NCBI RefSeq assembly: GCF_000412675.1
Contig: NC_021505.1
Coordinates: forward strand, 3,342,501-3,406,500
DNA length: 64,000 nucleotides
Origin: Pseudomonas putida NBRC 14164
GTDB lineage: Bacteria > Pseudomonadota > Gammaproteobacteria > Pseudomonadales > Pseudomonadaceae
Direction of reading: 5' to 3'
Under the pieces are notes generated by a model. That model did not search any database and was not told the origin of the DNA. It was given only the letters and a program-made list of their open reading frames with translations. Shown one piece after another: positions 36,608 to 45,920 of the stretch; the first letter of the stretch is position 1, and every line of letters begins with the position of its first letter. The position numbers were made by a program, and so were the translations under genes.

Positions 36608-38149
36608 TCAGGTCACGGCGCCGATCTGCCAAGGCACGAACTCGTTCTGCCCGTATCCGTGCTGTTCGCTTTTGCTGCGTTCCCCGGAAGCAATGCGCAG
36701 CATCTGCTCGAAGATGTACGCGCCACGTTCCTCGATGCTGGTGGAGCCATCGGCAATACCGCCGCAATTGACGTCCATGTCCTCTTCCTGGTGTTCGAAC
36801 ACCCGGTTGTTGGTCGCCAGCTTGATCGACGGTGCCGGGGCACAGCCGTAAGCCGAACCACGCCCGGTGGTGAAGGCGATCAGGTTGGCCCCGCCAGCCA
36901 CCTGGCCAGTGGCCGAGACCGGGTCGTAACCAGGGGTGTCCATGAACACCAGGCCCTGGGCACGCACGGTCTCGGCGTACTGGTACACATCGACCAGGTT
37001 GCTGGAGCCCGCCTTGGCCACTGCGCCCAGCGACTTCTCGAGGATGGTGGTCAGGCCCCCGGCTTTATTGCCGGCCGAAGGGTTGTTGTTCAGCTCGGCG
37101 TTCATGCGCTGGCAGTAGTCTTCCCACCAGCGGATGCGCGCCACCAGCTTTTCGCCCACCTCACGGCTGACCGCGCGGCGGGTCAGCAGGTGCTCGGCGC
37201 CGTAGATTTCCGGGGTTTCGGACAGGATGGCGGTACCACCGGCCGCCACCAGGCGGTCCACGGCGTTGCCCAGTGCCGGGTTGGCGGTGATGCCGGAGTA
37301 GCCATCGGAGCCGCCACATTGCAGGCCGACCACGAGATGCCGTGCGCTGACCGGTTGGCGCTGCACGTGGTTGGCCTCGGCCAGCAGGCTCTTGACCTGC
37401 TCGATGCCGGCAGCAATGGTTTTTGACGTACCGCCGATGCCCTGGATGGTGAAGGCCCGCAGCTGCGCACTGGCTTGCAGGCCCTGGGTTTCCAGCAGGC
37501 TTTCGATCTGGTTGGTTTCGCAGCCCAGGCCAATGATCAGTACGGCAGCAAAGTTGGGGTGCACGGCGTACCCGGCCAGGGTGCGGCGCAGCAAGCCAAG
37601 GGCTTCGCCGCTGGGGTCTACTGCGCAGCCGGCACCGTGGGTCAGGGCGACCACGCCGTCGATATTCGGGTAGTCGGCCAGTGCCTCGGGGTGAATGTCA
37701 CGGCGGAAATGGTCGGCCACAGCCCTGGCGACGGTCGCCGAGCAGTTCACCGAGGTGAGAATGCCGATGTAATTACGGGTGGCAACCCGCCCATCGGCGC
37801 GCACGATGCCCTGGAACTGCGCTTCGCTGCCAGGCTGGCTGCGAGTGTCGACACCAAAGGCATAGTCACGGGCGAAATCGCCCATTTGCACGTTGTGCAC
37901 ATGCACGTGATCGCCGGCATTGATGGCCTGCGAGGCAAAACCGATGATTTGCCCGTAACGGCGTAGCGGCTGGCCCTGCTCCACGCGTTCGGTCGCAAGC
38001 TTGTGGCCCGAAGGAATCGGCTGGCGCACGGTAATCGCCTCGGCATCCAGGTGCAGGCCTTGCGGCAAGGCCTGGCGGGCGATAAGCACGTTGTCCAGCG
38101 GGTTGAGGCGGATGACGGCAAGGTCACCGGACTTGGCAATCAGTTGCAT
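36608..38149 (-). CDS. UxaA-family altronate/galactarate-type dehydratase
   Basis: This 513-aa iron-dependent dehydratase combines an N-terminal SAF domain (about 1-95) with the UxaA/GarD catalytic domain. The latter carries RNYIGILTSVNCSATVARAV near 122, LGCETNQIE, VGLQCGGSDGYSGITANPALG near 280, and a late EHQEEDMDVNCGGI segment. Cysteines in such segments hold the Fe centre. It removes water from an aldonate or aldarate (altronate, galactarate, or similar). The ATG at 38149 has GAGAGG upstream. It is the first gene of the three-enzyme plus MFS operon. Confidence 0.88.
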   Translation of the reverse strand: MQLIAKSGDLAVIRLNPLDNVLIARQALPQGLHLDAEAITVRQPIPSGHKLATERVEQGQPLRRYGQIIGFASQAINAGDHVHVHNVQMGDFARDYAFGVDTRSQPGSEAQFQGIVRADGRVATRNYIGILTSVNCSATVARAVADHFRRDIHPEALADYPNIDGVVALTHGAGCAVDPSGEALGLLRRTLAGYAVHPNFAAVLIIGLGCETNQIESLLETQGLQASAQLRAFTIQGIGGTSKTIAAGIEQVKSLLAEANHVQRQPVSARHLVVGLQCGGSDGYSGITANPALGNAVDRLVAAGGTAILSETPEIYGAEHLLTRRAVSREVGEKLVARIRWWEDYCQRMNAELNNNPSAGNKAGGLTTILEKSLGAVAKAGSSNLVDVYQYAETVRAQGLVFMDTPGYDPVSATGQVAGGANLIAFTTGRGSAYGCAPAPSIKLATNNRVFEHQEEDMDVNCGGIADGSTSIEERGAYIFEQMLRIASGERSKSEQHGYGQNEFVPWQIGAVT

Positions 38150-38330
38150 GGGACCTCTCAGGGCGGTGCGGCGGGCTTCTTGTTATGGCTGTTGCCACTG
38201 TAAGAAGCCTTGCGCAGCATTCCCAATGAGATGATCCGATCAAGCGATAACCAGTGGTTATCGGAAGTTGTAATCGGGCGGTGATCCTTGATCGCCCAAT
38301 AGACTGCCCAAGTGCTCAAGCCAGCACATA

Positions 38331-38421
38331 TCCTGTGGGAGCGGGTTCACCCGCGAACACCGGCGCAGCCGGTGCCATGCACCGCGTCGACTGCTTCGCG
38401 GGTAAACCCGCTCCCACAGGA
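38331..38421. repeat. REPIN between UxaA-type and LysR genes
   Basis: Inverted 27-base arms (38331-38357 and 38395-38421) carry TCCTGTGGGAGCGGG and its complement around an ACCGGCGCAGCCGGT palindrome. It is near identical in design to the unit at 21677. Confidence 0.88.
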
Positions 38422-38436
38422 GACCCCCGTGAACCA

Positions 38437-39414
38437 TCAGGTCTTGTCCAAGGCAGTTGCAGCCGTACCTTCCTTCTGTCGCTGTTTGGCGCCTTCCAGC
38501 AAAATCTCGACAAACGCCCGGGCCGAAGCGCTCAGCGGTTCATCCTTGCGGGTGACCACGCCATACTCCAGCGCGGGTACATGCAAGGGGCTGCGTAGCT
38601 CCTTGAACTGCCCGCTGGCCAGCTGCGCGGCAACCATCGAACGCGGCAACATGGCAATCATCGGCGCCGATTGCAGCAGCTGCAGGAACATCGGCATGGA
38701 GATGGTCTCGACGCTGTCGACGGGCGTGGCAATACCGGCCACACGGAACGCCTGTTCCAGGCGGTTGCGGATCGGCGTGCCCACCGGGTACAGCACCCAC
38801 GGCCAGTCGCCCAGCGCCGACAGTGGCGGGCTTTCCAGCTGGTTGAGCGGGTGCTCGCTGTTGACCACCAGGCTGAACGGTTCGGGTTCGAGGGGCTGGA
38901 AGTCGAACAGCTGGCTGAAGCGCTCTTCGGTGAAGCGGCCAATCATGATGTCGAGCTTGTTCTGCTCCAGCATGGTCAGCAGGTGATCACTGGAATGCTC
39001 CACCACTTCGATCGACAGCAGTGGGCTGCGCGCCTTGATCGCGGCAATGGCCTGCGGCAGTACCAGCGCAGTGGCGGCAAAGATGCCGCCGACGCGGATA
39101 AAACCGTGCCCGCCGTTGCGCAGGCGGTTGACCTGGTCGACGAATTGCTGCGACTCGGCCAACGCACCCTGGGCATAACGCACCACGTATTCACCCAGCT
39201 CGGTGGGCGGCATGCTGCGTGGCAGGCGCTCGAACAGGGCAAAGCCGAACTGCTCTTCGAGATCGCGCAGCATCTTGCTCAGGGCCGGCTGGCTGAGGTT
39301 CATGCGCGTAGCGGTTGCGTGCATGTTGCGGGTGCGCGCCAGGGTGTCGATCAGCACCAGGTGCTTGTAGCGGATCCAGTTGCAAAAGCTGGAATGGGTC
39401 AGGTCCGGCGACAT
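38437..39414 (-). CDS. LysR-family regulator of the sugar-acid genes
   Basis: This 325-aa LysR protein has an N-terminal HTH (MHATATRMNLSQPALSKMLRDLEEQFGFALFERLPRS at about 31-67) and an effector-binding domain (about 95-300). It is oriented with, and downstream of, the second LysR gene. It lies next to the UxaA-type operon, so it is the better candidate to control that operon. A REPIN separates them. Confidence 0.85.
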   Translation of the reverse strand: MSPDLTHSSFCNWIRYKHLVLIDTLARTRNMHATATRMNLSQPALSKMLRDLEEQFGFALFERLPRSMPPTELGEYVVRYAQGALAESQQFVDQVNRLRNGGHGFIRVGGIFAATALVLPQAIAAIKARSPLLSIEVVEHSSDHLLTMLEQNKLDIMIGRFTEERFSQLFDFQPLEPEPFSLVVNSEHPLNQLESPPLSALGDWPWVLYPVGTPIRNRLEQAFRVAGIATPVDSVETISMPMFLQLLQSAPMIAMLPRSMVAAQLASGQFKELRSPLHVPALEYGVVTRKDEPLSASARAFVEILLEGAKQRQKEGTAATALDKT

Positions 39415-39448
39415 CGGCAGCAGGCCTCAGGCAGGTGAAAAGGCAGGG

Positions 39449-40396
39449 TTATTGCGCCCGCAGGTAGCGCAGCAAGGTATCCAGGGCAACCGAGTTGGGC
39501 CGCGAGCGCAGGGTCAGCACGCCCAGGTTGGCCATGGTCAGCGGCAGCTCTACCGGCAGGATGGCAACCATGCCATAGCGGGCATAATGCTCGGCCACGT
39601 CATTGGGTACCACCGCAATCATTTCGGAGGCTTCGAGCATGGCGGTGGTGGCCAGGATCGAGGCGGTTTCAACGATGTCCAGTGACTGCACCATGCCTCC
39701 GGCCTGCAGCGCACTTTCGACGCGGCGGCGCATCGGGCTGCCGATGGGGTGCAGGATCCAGGTCAGGGCCACCAGGTCACTCAATTGCAACCCGACAGCC
39801 GCCGCCAGAGGGTGCCCTGCGCGGGCAATCACGCGCATCTGCTCACCGCCCTCAAACAGCTCGATGTTCAGGTCCTGGCTGTCGCTCTGGTCTGGCAGGC
39901 GGCCCACGACCATGTCGAAATCGCCGCGCAGCAACGCGGGCAGCAAGGTATCGCTGGTGCCCACTTCCAGCGAGATACGCACTTTGGGGTGGTCGCGCTT
40001 GTAGGCCAGTACCGCCTTGGTCAGCACGCCCGGCACCGGGCCCATGACGCTGCCCACCCGCACCAGGCCCGAGGCCCCGCGCGCCAGTTCGGCGATTTGC
40101 GCCTGGGCATGCTCGAACTCATGCAGCGCGCTTTGTGCATAGCGGATCATCACCTCACCGTAGAGCGTTGCTTGCATGCCGCGCGGCAAGCGCTCGAACA
40201 AACGCACGCCAAGGCGTTCCTCAAGCTGCTGCAGTAACAGGCTGGCCGCCGGTTGCGTGGTGTGCATCGCCGCAGCGGCGCGGCGCAGGTTGCCGAACTC
40301 GCCCAGCGCATTGAGCAGCGTGATCTGGCGGCTGGAGATTCTCAATGCACCAAGGCTGGCAGGCGCCTGGGTTGGGTCGATTGGCAAGCGAGACAT
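39449..40396 (-). CDS. LysR-family regulator divergent from the FucD-like gene
   Basis: This 315-aa LysR protein has an N-terminal HTH (RRAAAAMHTTQPAASLLLQQLEERLGVRLFERLPRG at about 37-72) and the usual effector domain. The ATG at 40396 (MSRLPIDP) is chosen over a start 18 codons upstream because the 18 extra residues are not LysR-like. It is divergent from the enolase-family dehydratase gene with a 101-base gap, typical of LysR control of the divergent operon. Confidence 0.85.
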   Translation of the reverse strand: MSRLPIDPTQAPASLGALRISSRQITLLNALGEFGNLRRAAAAMHTTQPAASLLLQQLEERLGVRLFERLPRGMQATLYGEVMIRYAQSALHEFEHAQAQIAELARGASGLVRVGSVMGPVPGVLTKAVLAYKRDHPKVRISLEVGTSDTLLPALLRGDFDMVVGRLPDQSDSQDLNIELFEGGEQMRVIARAGHPLAAAVGLQLSDLVALTWILHPIGSPMRRRVESALQAGGMVQSLDIVETASILATTAMLEASEMIAVVPNDVAEHYARYGMVAILPVELPLTMANLGVLTLRSRPNSVALDTLLRYLRAQ

Positions 40397-40497
40397 ATCG
40401 AATCCGGTATCGCTGATTAAGAATTGGCGATTATGCCTGTATCGCTCCACAACCTACAGTCAGGTCTCCCAGCGCTTGAGCAGAACAAGAGTCGACC

Positions 40498-41811
40498 ATG
40501 AGCATACGTATTACCCACCTGAGCGTTCGTGACATTCGTTTTCCTACTTCGCTGTCGCTGGATGGCTCCGACGCCATGAACAGCGCCCCCGACTATTCGG
40601 CAGCCTATGTGGTGCTGCACACCGACGCCGAGGGCCTTGAAGGCCACGGCCTGACGTTCACCATTGGCCGCGGCAACGAGATCTGCGCGGCAGCGGTGCA
40701 GTCACTGGCCCCCCTGATCGTCGGCCTCAGCCTCGAAGAGATTACCGCCGACATGGGCGGTTTCTGGCACCGTTTTACCGTCAGCGACAGCCAACTGCGC
40801 TGGCTGGGCCCGGAGAAAGGCGTGATCCACCTGGCCACTGCGGCCATCATCAACGCGGTGTGGGACCTGTGGGCCAAGCGCGAAGGCAAGCCGGTGTGGA
40901 AACTGTTGGCCGACATGACGCCCGAGCAACTGGTGCGCTGCCTGGACTTCAGCTACGTCACAGACGTGCTCACCCCCGAGGAAGCCATTGCCCTGCTTCG
41001 CCGCCAGGCCCCAGGCAAGGCCCAGCGTGAGGCGCAGATGCTGCGCGAAGGCTACCCCGGCTATACCACCGCGCCAGGCTGGTTGGGTTACAGCGAAGAA
41101 AAGATGCGTAAGCTGGCCCGCGAGGCCGTGGAAGATGGCTGGACCCACATCAAGCAGAAGATCGGCGCCGACCTGGAAGAAGACATCCGCCGCGCCAGCA
41201 TCCTGCGCGACGAAATTGGCTGGGAGCGCACCCTGATGATGGATGCCAACCAGGTGTGGGGCGTGGAGGAGTCGGTTGCCAACATGCGCCGCCTGGCCGC
41301 CTTCGAGCCGCTGTGGATCGAAGAGCCGACCAGCCCGGACGACATCCTCGGCCACGCCACCATTCGCCAACGCATCGCGCCGATTGGTGTCGCCACCGGT
41401 GAACACTGCCACAACCGGGTCATGTTCAAGCAGATGTTCCAGGCCGGTGCGCTGGATTTCTGCCAGCTGGATGCCGCCCGCCTGGGTGGCCTGAACGAGG
41501 TGCTGATCGTGCTGCTGATGGCGGCCAAGTACGACGTGCCGGTGTGCCCGCACGGCGGCGGCGTCGGGCTGTGCGAATATGTGCAGAACATCGCCCTGTT
41601 CGACTACATCGCCGTGTCTGCCTCGCTGCACAACCGGGTACTGGAGTACGTCGACCACCTGCATGAGCACTTCATCGACCCGGTGGTGATCCGCCGTGGG
41701 CGTTACATGCCGCCGCAACGCCCAGGCTACAGCATCGAAATGCATGCCGAGACCCTGGAGCGCTACCAGTACCCCAACGGCGCGGTGTGGCTCGATATCA
41801 ACCGTTCCTGA
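40498..41811 (+). CDS. Enolase-superfamily dehydratase, L-fuconate dehydratase-like
   Basis: This 437-aa mandelate-racemase-group protein carries catalytic elements of L-fuconate dehydratase: KQK at 219-221, metal ligands D249 (MMDANQVW), E275 (WIEEPTSPDD) and E302 (GEHCHNR), and H352 in CPHGGGVGLCEYVQ. It would remove water from L-fuconate or a close sugar acid to a 2-keto-3-deoxy acid, using Mg. The actual substrate should be tested, because the neighbours do not form the usual L-fucose set. The ATG at 40498 follows a gap shared with the divergent LysR gene. An MFS gene follows after 66 bases. Confidence 0.83.
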   Translation: MSIRITHLSVRDIRFPTSLSLDGSDAMNSAPDYSAAYVVLHTDAEGLEGHGLTFTIGRGNEICAAAVQSLAPLIVGLSLEEITADMGGFWHRFTVSDSQLRWLGPEKGVIHLATAAIINAVWDLWAKREGKPVWKLLADMTPEQLVRCLDFSYVTDVLTPEEAIALLRRQAPGKAQREAQMLREGYPGYTTAPGWLGYSEEKMRKLAREAVEDGWTHIKQKIGADLEEDIRRASILRDEIGWERTLMMDANQVWGVEESVANMRRLAAFEPLWIEEPTSPDDILGHATIRQRIAPIGVATGEHCHNRVMFKQMFQAGALDFCQLDAARLGGLNEVLIVLLMAAKYDVPVCPHGGGVGLCEYVQNIALFDYIAVSASLHNRVLEYVDHLHEHFIDPVVIRRGRYMPPQRPGYSIEMHAETLERYQYPNGAVWLDINRS

Positions 41812-41877
41812 ACAACAGGCCTGGGTGTGCTCCCAACCAGGGGCACACCACCAGCACTTTTCACGGGGAAAAAAACA

Positions 41878-43179
41878 ATGACAACCCTCACCAGCGCAGC
41901 GGCTTCGGCCCCTGCCGCCACCACCGAGCAGCGCCTGAACGGCCTGCTACTGCGCAAATTGATGCCACTGCTCATCGTCGTCTACGTGATGAGCTTTCTT
42001 GACCGCACCAACATCGCCCTGGCGAAAGCCAGCATGGGCATCGACCTGGGCCTGTCGGCAGCGGCCTATGGCCTGGGTGCCGGCCTGTTCTTCCTGACCT
42101 ATGCGCTGGCCGAAGTGCCCAGCAACCTGATCATGCACCGGGTGGGCGCGCGCTTCTGGATCACCCGCATCATGATCACCTGGGGCCTGCTCTCGGCGGG
42201 CATGGCCTTCGTCCAGGGAGAAACGTCGTTCTACATCATGCGCCTGCTGCTGGGGGTGGCCGAAGCGGGCCTGTTCCCCGGGGTGATGCTGTACCTCACC
42301 TACTGGTTCGACCGCGAACAGCGCGCCCGCGCCACGGGTTACTTCCTGCTGGGCGTGTGCCTGGCCAACATCCTCAGCGGCCCGCTGGGCGGTGCGCTGC
42401 TGGAAATGGACGGCGTACTGGGCTGGCATGGCTGGCAGTGGCTGTTCGTGCTCGAAGGCTTGCCTGCCGTGGCCTTGGCCTATGTGGTATGGAAGAAGCT
42501 GCCCGATGGCCCGGCTTCGGCGCCTTGGCTGTCGGCCGCCGACGCCCAGGACATCGAACGCCGCCTGGCCGCCGAACGGGCTGCCGCGCCACAGCAGAAC
42601 AAACTGGGGCAGATGTTCCGCGACCGGCAGATCTGGCTGGCAATCGCGGTGTACTTCGTGCACCAGATCACCATCTACACGGTGATTTTCTTCCTGCCGG
42701 GTATCATCGGCACTTACGCTGCGCTATCCCCCTTCCAGATAGGCCTGCTGACTGCCGTGCCGTGGATTGCGGCTGCCATCGGTGCTGCCACCTTCCCACG
42801 CCTGGCCACCTCGCCACGCCGTTGCCGCACCCTGCTGTTCTGCGGCTTGCTGACCATGGCGACCGGGTTGCTGCTGGCGTCCCTGGCCAACACGTTCATT
42901 GGCCTGATCGGGTTTTCACTGACCGCCCTGATGCTGTTCGTGGTGCAGTCGATCCTGTTTGTCTTCCCGTCCAGCCGGCTGAGTGGCAACGCCCTGGCGG
43001 CGGGCCTTGCGTTTGTCACCACCTGCGGCCTGCTGGGTGGCTTCGTCGGGCCGTCGGTGATGGGCCTGATCGAGCAGGCCACCGGCAGCACCCGCAACGG
43101 CCTGTGGATCATTGCCGCATTGCTGGTGCTGGCAGCGGTGCTCAGCACCCGCTTGCGCCAGGGGCAAGAGCAGGCATAG
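41878..43179 (+). CDS. MFS transporter, sugar-acid (ACS) type
   Basis: This 433-aa carrier has 12 predicted helices, SFLDRTNIALAKASMGIDLGL near 38-58 and LLLGVAEAGLFPGVMLYLTYWF near 122-143, typical of the ACS family. The ATG at 41878 (MTTLTSAAASAP) has GGGGAAA upstream; an earlier in-frame start in the gap is not supported. It lies 66 bases after the FucD-like gene in the same direction and probably imports that enzyme's substrate. Confidence 0.85.
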   Translation: MTTLTSAAASAPAATTEQRLNGLLLRKLMPLLIVVYVMSFLDRTNIALAKASMGIDLGLSAAAYGLGAGLFFLTYALAEVPSNLIMHRVGARFWITRIMITWGLLSAGMAFVQGETSFYIMRLLLGVAEAGLFPGVMLYLTYWFDREQRARATGYFLLGVCLANILSGPLGGALLEMDGVLGWHGWQWLFVLEGLPAVALAYVVWKKLPDGPASAPWLSAADAQDIERRLAAERAAAPQQNKLGQMFRDRQIWLAIAVYFVHQITIYTVIFFLPGIIGTYAALSPFQIGLLTAVPWIAAAIGAATFPRLATSPRRCRTLLFCGLLTMATGLLLASLANTFIGLIGFSLTALMLFVVQSILFVFPSSRLSGNALAAGLAFVTTCGLLGGFVGPSVMGLIEQATGSTRNGLWIIAALLVLAAVLSTRLRQGQEQA

Positions 43180-44535
43180 TCAGCGTGAAACGCTAGCAGG
43201 TCGCCCGCAGCGCGGCTCCAGTGCCTGTGCCAGGCGCCTCACCGCCTGTTGCAGGTCATCTGGCTGGTCGCCCAGCCAGACCAGTGCCATGCACTGCTGG
43301 TAACGCCCCTGCAGGCTGAACTGCCTGCCCGGCAGTGCATGCAAGGCGGAACCTGCCAGCGCCGCAACGATGCAATCCCACCGCAACGGTTGGCGAAAAC
43401 GCACCCACAGCATGCGCCCCCCCTGGGGCGTCTGCATCGCCACCTGCTGACCGAACTGCAACGCCAGCGCGCGTACCAGATATTGCGTGCGCCTTTCCAG
43501 CTCGGTACGCAGCTCTACCAGGTGTATCTCGATCTGCCTTTTACCCAACATCAGGGCAAGCGCTTGCAGGCGCAGCGGCGCAAGCCGAAAGGCCCGTTCG
43601 GCAAATGCCTTTGCCAATGCCGCGTCATGGCTTAGCACATAGGCGTAAGGTGCCTCGGCCCCCACTGCGGTCTCGAATGCCCCCAATACCAACAGCGAGC
43701 GAGGGTCGACCCAGTCGCGCAAGCGCGTGCGTGGCGGCCCGCTGTAACAGTGTTCACTGTCCAGGTCGTTTTCCAGCAACCATACAGGGTGCTGGCCCAG
43801 TAGCTGACCAAGCTGCTGCTGATAGTGCGGCGACACCAGCCGCCCTTGCGGCATGCCCAGGCAAGACGGCATGACCAGCATGCACACCGGCTCGGCGCCC
43901 AGCAACCGGGCCAAGGCCCGCAGGTTCGGGTTGCCGCGGCTATCTGCAGGTACTTCCAGCACCCGCATGCCGGCACGTGCCAAAGCGTGCAGCACCTGCC
44001 AGCAACAGGGCGACTGCACCAGCACCGTTCCGCCCTGCAAGGCAAGCCCCGCGAGCACTGTATCCAGCAACGCTTGCACATCAGGGGCCAGTTGAACGTC
44101 CTCGGCACGCCAGTACAGGCTGGAGGAACGGGTATAAGACTCAGCCACGGCATTGCGCAAACGGGTATCGCCGAACGTTTCCCACTGTGCAACACCGCTG
44201 GCGCGCTGACGGGCCAAGCGCCGCTCGTGGCCTAGCAGCATACGCTCCAGCAATGGCTGCACCGGCAAAGGTGACTGCGGGTGCATGGGCGCTGCCGCTG
44301 CCTTGGAAGCGACCTGAGCGTAATAGCCGGACCTTGGCAGACACTGGACGCGGCCTTCTTCCTCCAGCAGGTTGTAGGCACTCTGCACGGTCGCCAATGA
44401 AACCCGCAGCCGCCGGGACATTGCACGCAGCGACGGCAACTTGCAGGGGCCACCGCCTGAGGCCTGCTCGATCAACGCTTCCAGGTAGCGATACACCTTG
44501 CGATAGGCGAACTCGCCAGGAACCGCTTGCCCCAT
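43180..44535 (-). CDS. MocR-like GntR/aminotransferase-fold regulator lacking the PLP lysine
   Basis: This 451-aa protein has a GntR winged helix (LPSLRAMSRRLRVSLATVQSAYNLLEEEGRV, about 33-63) fused to an aminotransferase class I fold (about 95-445), the MocR layout. In MocR proteins a conserved lysine in an FSK-like motif binds PLP. The matching segment here reads VLGAFETAVGAEAPYAYVL and has no lysine, and the EDDYDSE-like segment is ENDLDSEHCY. It may thus not bind PLP covalently. The ATG at 44535 shares its A with the stop of the upstream 461-aa gene (TGATG), so the two are translated together. Its target may be that operon. Confidence 0.75.
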   Translation of the reverse strand: MGQAVPGEFAYRKVYRYLEALIEQASGGGPCKLPSLRAMSRRLRVSLATVQSAYNLLEEEGRVQCLPRSGYYAQVASKAAAAPMHPQSPLPVQPLLERMLLGHERRLARQRASGVAQWETFGDTRLRNAVAESYTRSSSLYWRAEDVQLAPDVQALLDTVLAGLALQGGTVLVQSPCCWQVLHALARAGMRVLEVPADSRGNPNLRALARLLGAEPVCMLVMPSCLGMPQGRLVSPHYQQQLGQLLGQHPVWLLENDLDSEHCYSGPPRTRLRDWVDPRSLLVLGAFETAVGAEAPYAYVLSHDAALAKAFAERAFRLAPLRLQALALMLGKRQIEIHLVELRTELERRTQYLVRALALQFGQQVAMQTPQGGRMLWVRFRQPLRWDCIVAALAGSALHALPGRQFSLQGRYQQCMALVWLGDQPDDLQQAVRRLAQALEPRCGRPASVSR

Positions 44536-45920
44536 CAAGGCAACGCCGCTGGGCCACGGCGGCGCCCCGACGACGGTCTTGGCAGCAGCCTGAGGTGCAC
44601 GTCGCGGCGGGCCAGGTGGCTCTGCAAGCGCCAGGCCGTCAGCGGCGTGCGCCCTTCATAGATCGCCCGCAACTGCCCCAGCGGCAGGCCACTGGTATTC
44701 ACCAGCCAGTCCCTCACCGCATCGGGGCAGGGTTTGCCTTGCAAGGCCCGGTGCAGGTACGGCAACGCTACCAGCATGTCGGCATGCCGGCATTGCAGAA
44801 ACCGCTCAAGCTTCTTCCCCTGCCGGGCGAACGGGCTGAACAGCAGGCACACCAGTTGGGTCTGGTTGATACCGTAGGCTTTACCCAGCGGTAGCGTTTG
44901 TACATCGCGAGGCTTGCTGTCGGCCGAATGGTCTGCCAGCCGCAACGCCGGGCGAGCAGCCGGCAGCTCAAGGCTGCGTGCACGCAGCTCGCGCAATTGT
45001 GCCGGCGCATACGGGTCGACGAATGCCGACAAAGGCCAGGCATCCTCGGTCGTTTCGAGTCCACCGCCCAGCATCGCGTCAAGTTGCTGCCCTTCAAGCA
45101 GCTGCGGCAGCAGGTCATCCATGGCAATCACCCGCAACGGATCCTCCTCCGTGACAGCGCACTGTGTCGGCTTCGCCAGGCTGCCCGGAGAGACTTCGAT
45201 AACAGCCTGCAACCGGCTCAGCCCGTGGGCCAGCGTCGCCAGGCACTGATGCAACACATGAGGGCCGCGCTCCCCTGCCAGGCGCAGGCTGCGCCGGGCC
45301 CAGGCCAGGTATCGGCGCCGCTGGCGCACGGGAATGGCGGTGATCAAGACGTCGGCCGGTGTCGGTGCCTGCAATGCACAACACACGGCATCCGCCAGCT
45401 CCAGATGCAGGCGGCTACCCAGCAGGGCTTCGGGCCTGGCATCGACCATGTGACCAAACATCAGCATGCCGTTCCTCGCCAGCAGCCCACGTTCGGGCGC
45501 AGCCGAAGGCCGACGGCTGAAGGGCACCACGTCGCGCCCTTCGATCATCTGCAACTGAACCCGCGGGTCATCCTGCATGAACAGGGCACTGAAACTCCGC
45601 TCGTGGCCTTCGAGCGTATCGCTGGCGGCCACCGGCAGGCTGACCACCAGCACCCTCAACTGAAAGGTTACCGGCGCACGCAGGGCGATGCTCAGTTGCG
45701 CCGCACGCAGCATGGCCAGCAGCCGGACACTGCGGCAATCGCCGCCCTGCAGCACCAGCACGCGGAACGTACCGATGCACTCGAGCCCACCTGCCGCCAC
45801 CAGCAATCGCTGTATCAGCAATTGCAATGATGCCCGCTGCGCCTGCGACATCTGGTTCAACAAGCGCTCGAGCACTTGCTGGTAGATATAGTGCATTGCC
45901 TGATCGTGAATAGCCGTCAC
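44535..45920 (-). CDS. Unrecognised 461-aa protein, coupled to MocR-like gene
   Basis: I do not recognise a family. The 461-aa protein is soluble-looking with no signal peptide. It starts with a helical part (AMHYIYQQVLERLLNQMSQAQRASLQLLIQRLLVAAGG, about 8-45), followed by alternating beta-like stretches (FRVLVLQGGDC, LRVLVVSLPVAA). Around residue 200 is an Arg-rich PVRQRRRYLAWARRSLRLAG segment. The tail is basic (PSSGRRRGPAALP). The GTG at 45920 has AGGTGA upstream, which decides the start. The tight overlap with the MocR-like regulator suggests both act in one pathway. A 515-base gap precedes it. Confidence 0.7.
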   Translation of the reverse strand: MTAIHDQAMHYIYQQVLERLLNQMSQAQRASLQLLIQRLLVAAGGLECIGTFRVLVLQGGDCRSVRLLAMLRAAQLSIALRAPVTFQLRVLVVSLPVAASDTLEGHERSFSALFMQDDPRVQLQMIEGRDVVPFSRRPSAAPERGLLARNGMLMFGHMVDARPEALLGSRLHLELADAVCCALQAPTPADVLITAIPVRQRRRYLAWARRSLRLAGERGPHVLHQCLATLAHGLSRLQAVIEVSPGSLAKPTQCAVTEEDPLRVIAMDDLLPQLLEGQQLDAMLGGGLETTEDAWPLSAFVDPYAPAQLRELRARSLELPAARPALRLADHSADSKPRDVQTLPLGKAYGINQTQLVCLLFSPFARQGKKLERFLQCRHADMLVALPYLHRALQGKPCPDAVRDWLVNTSGLPLGQLRAIYEGRTPLTAWRLQSHLARRDVHLRLLPRPSSGRRRGPAALP

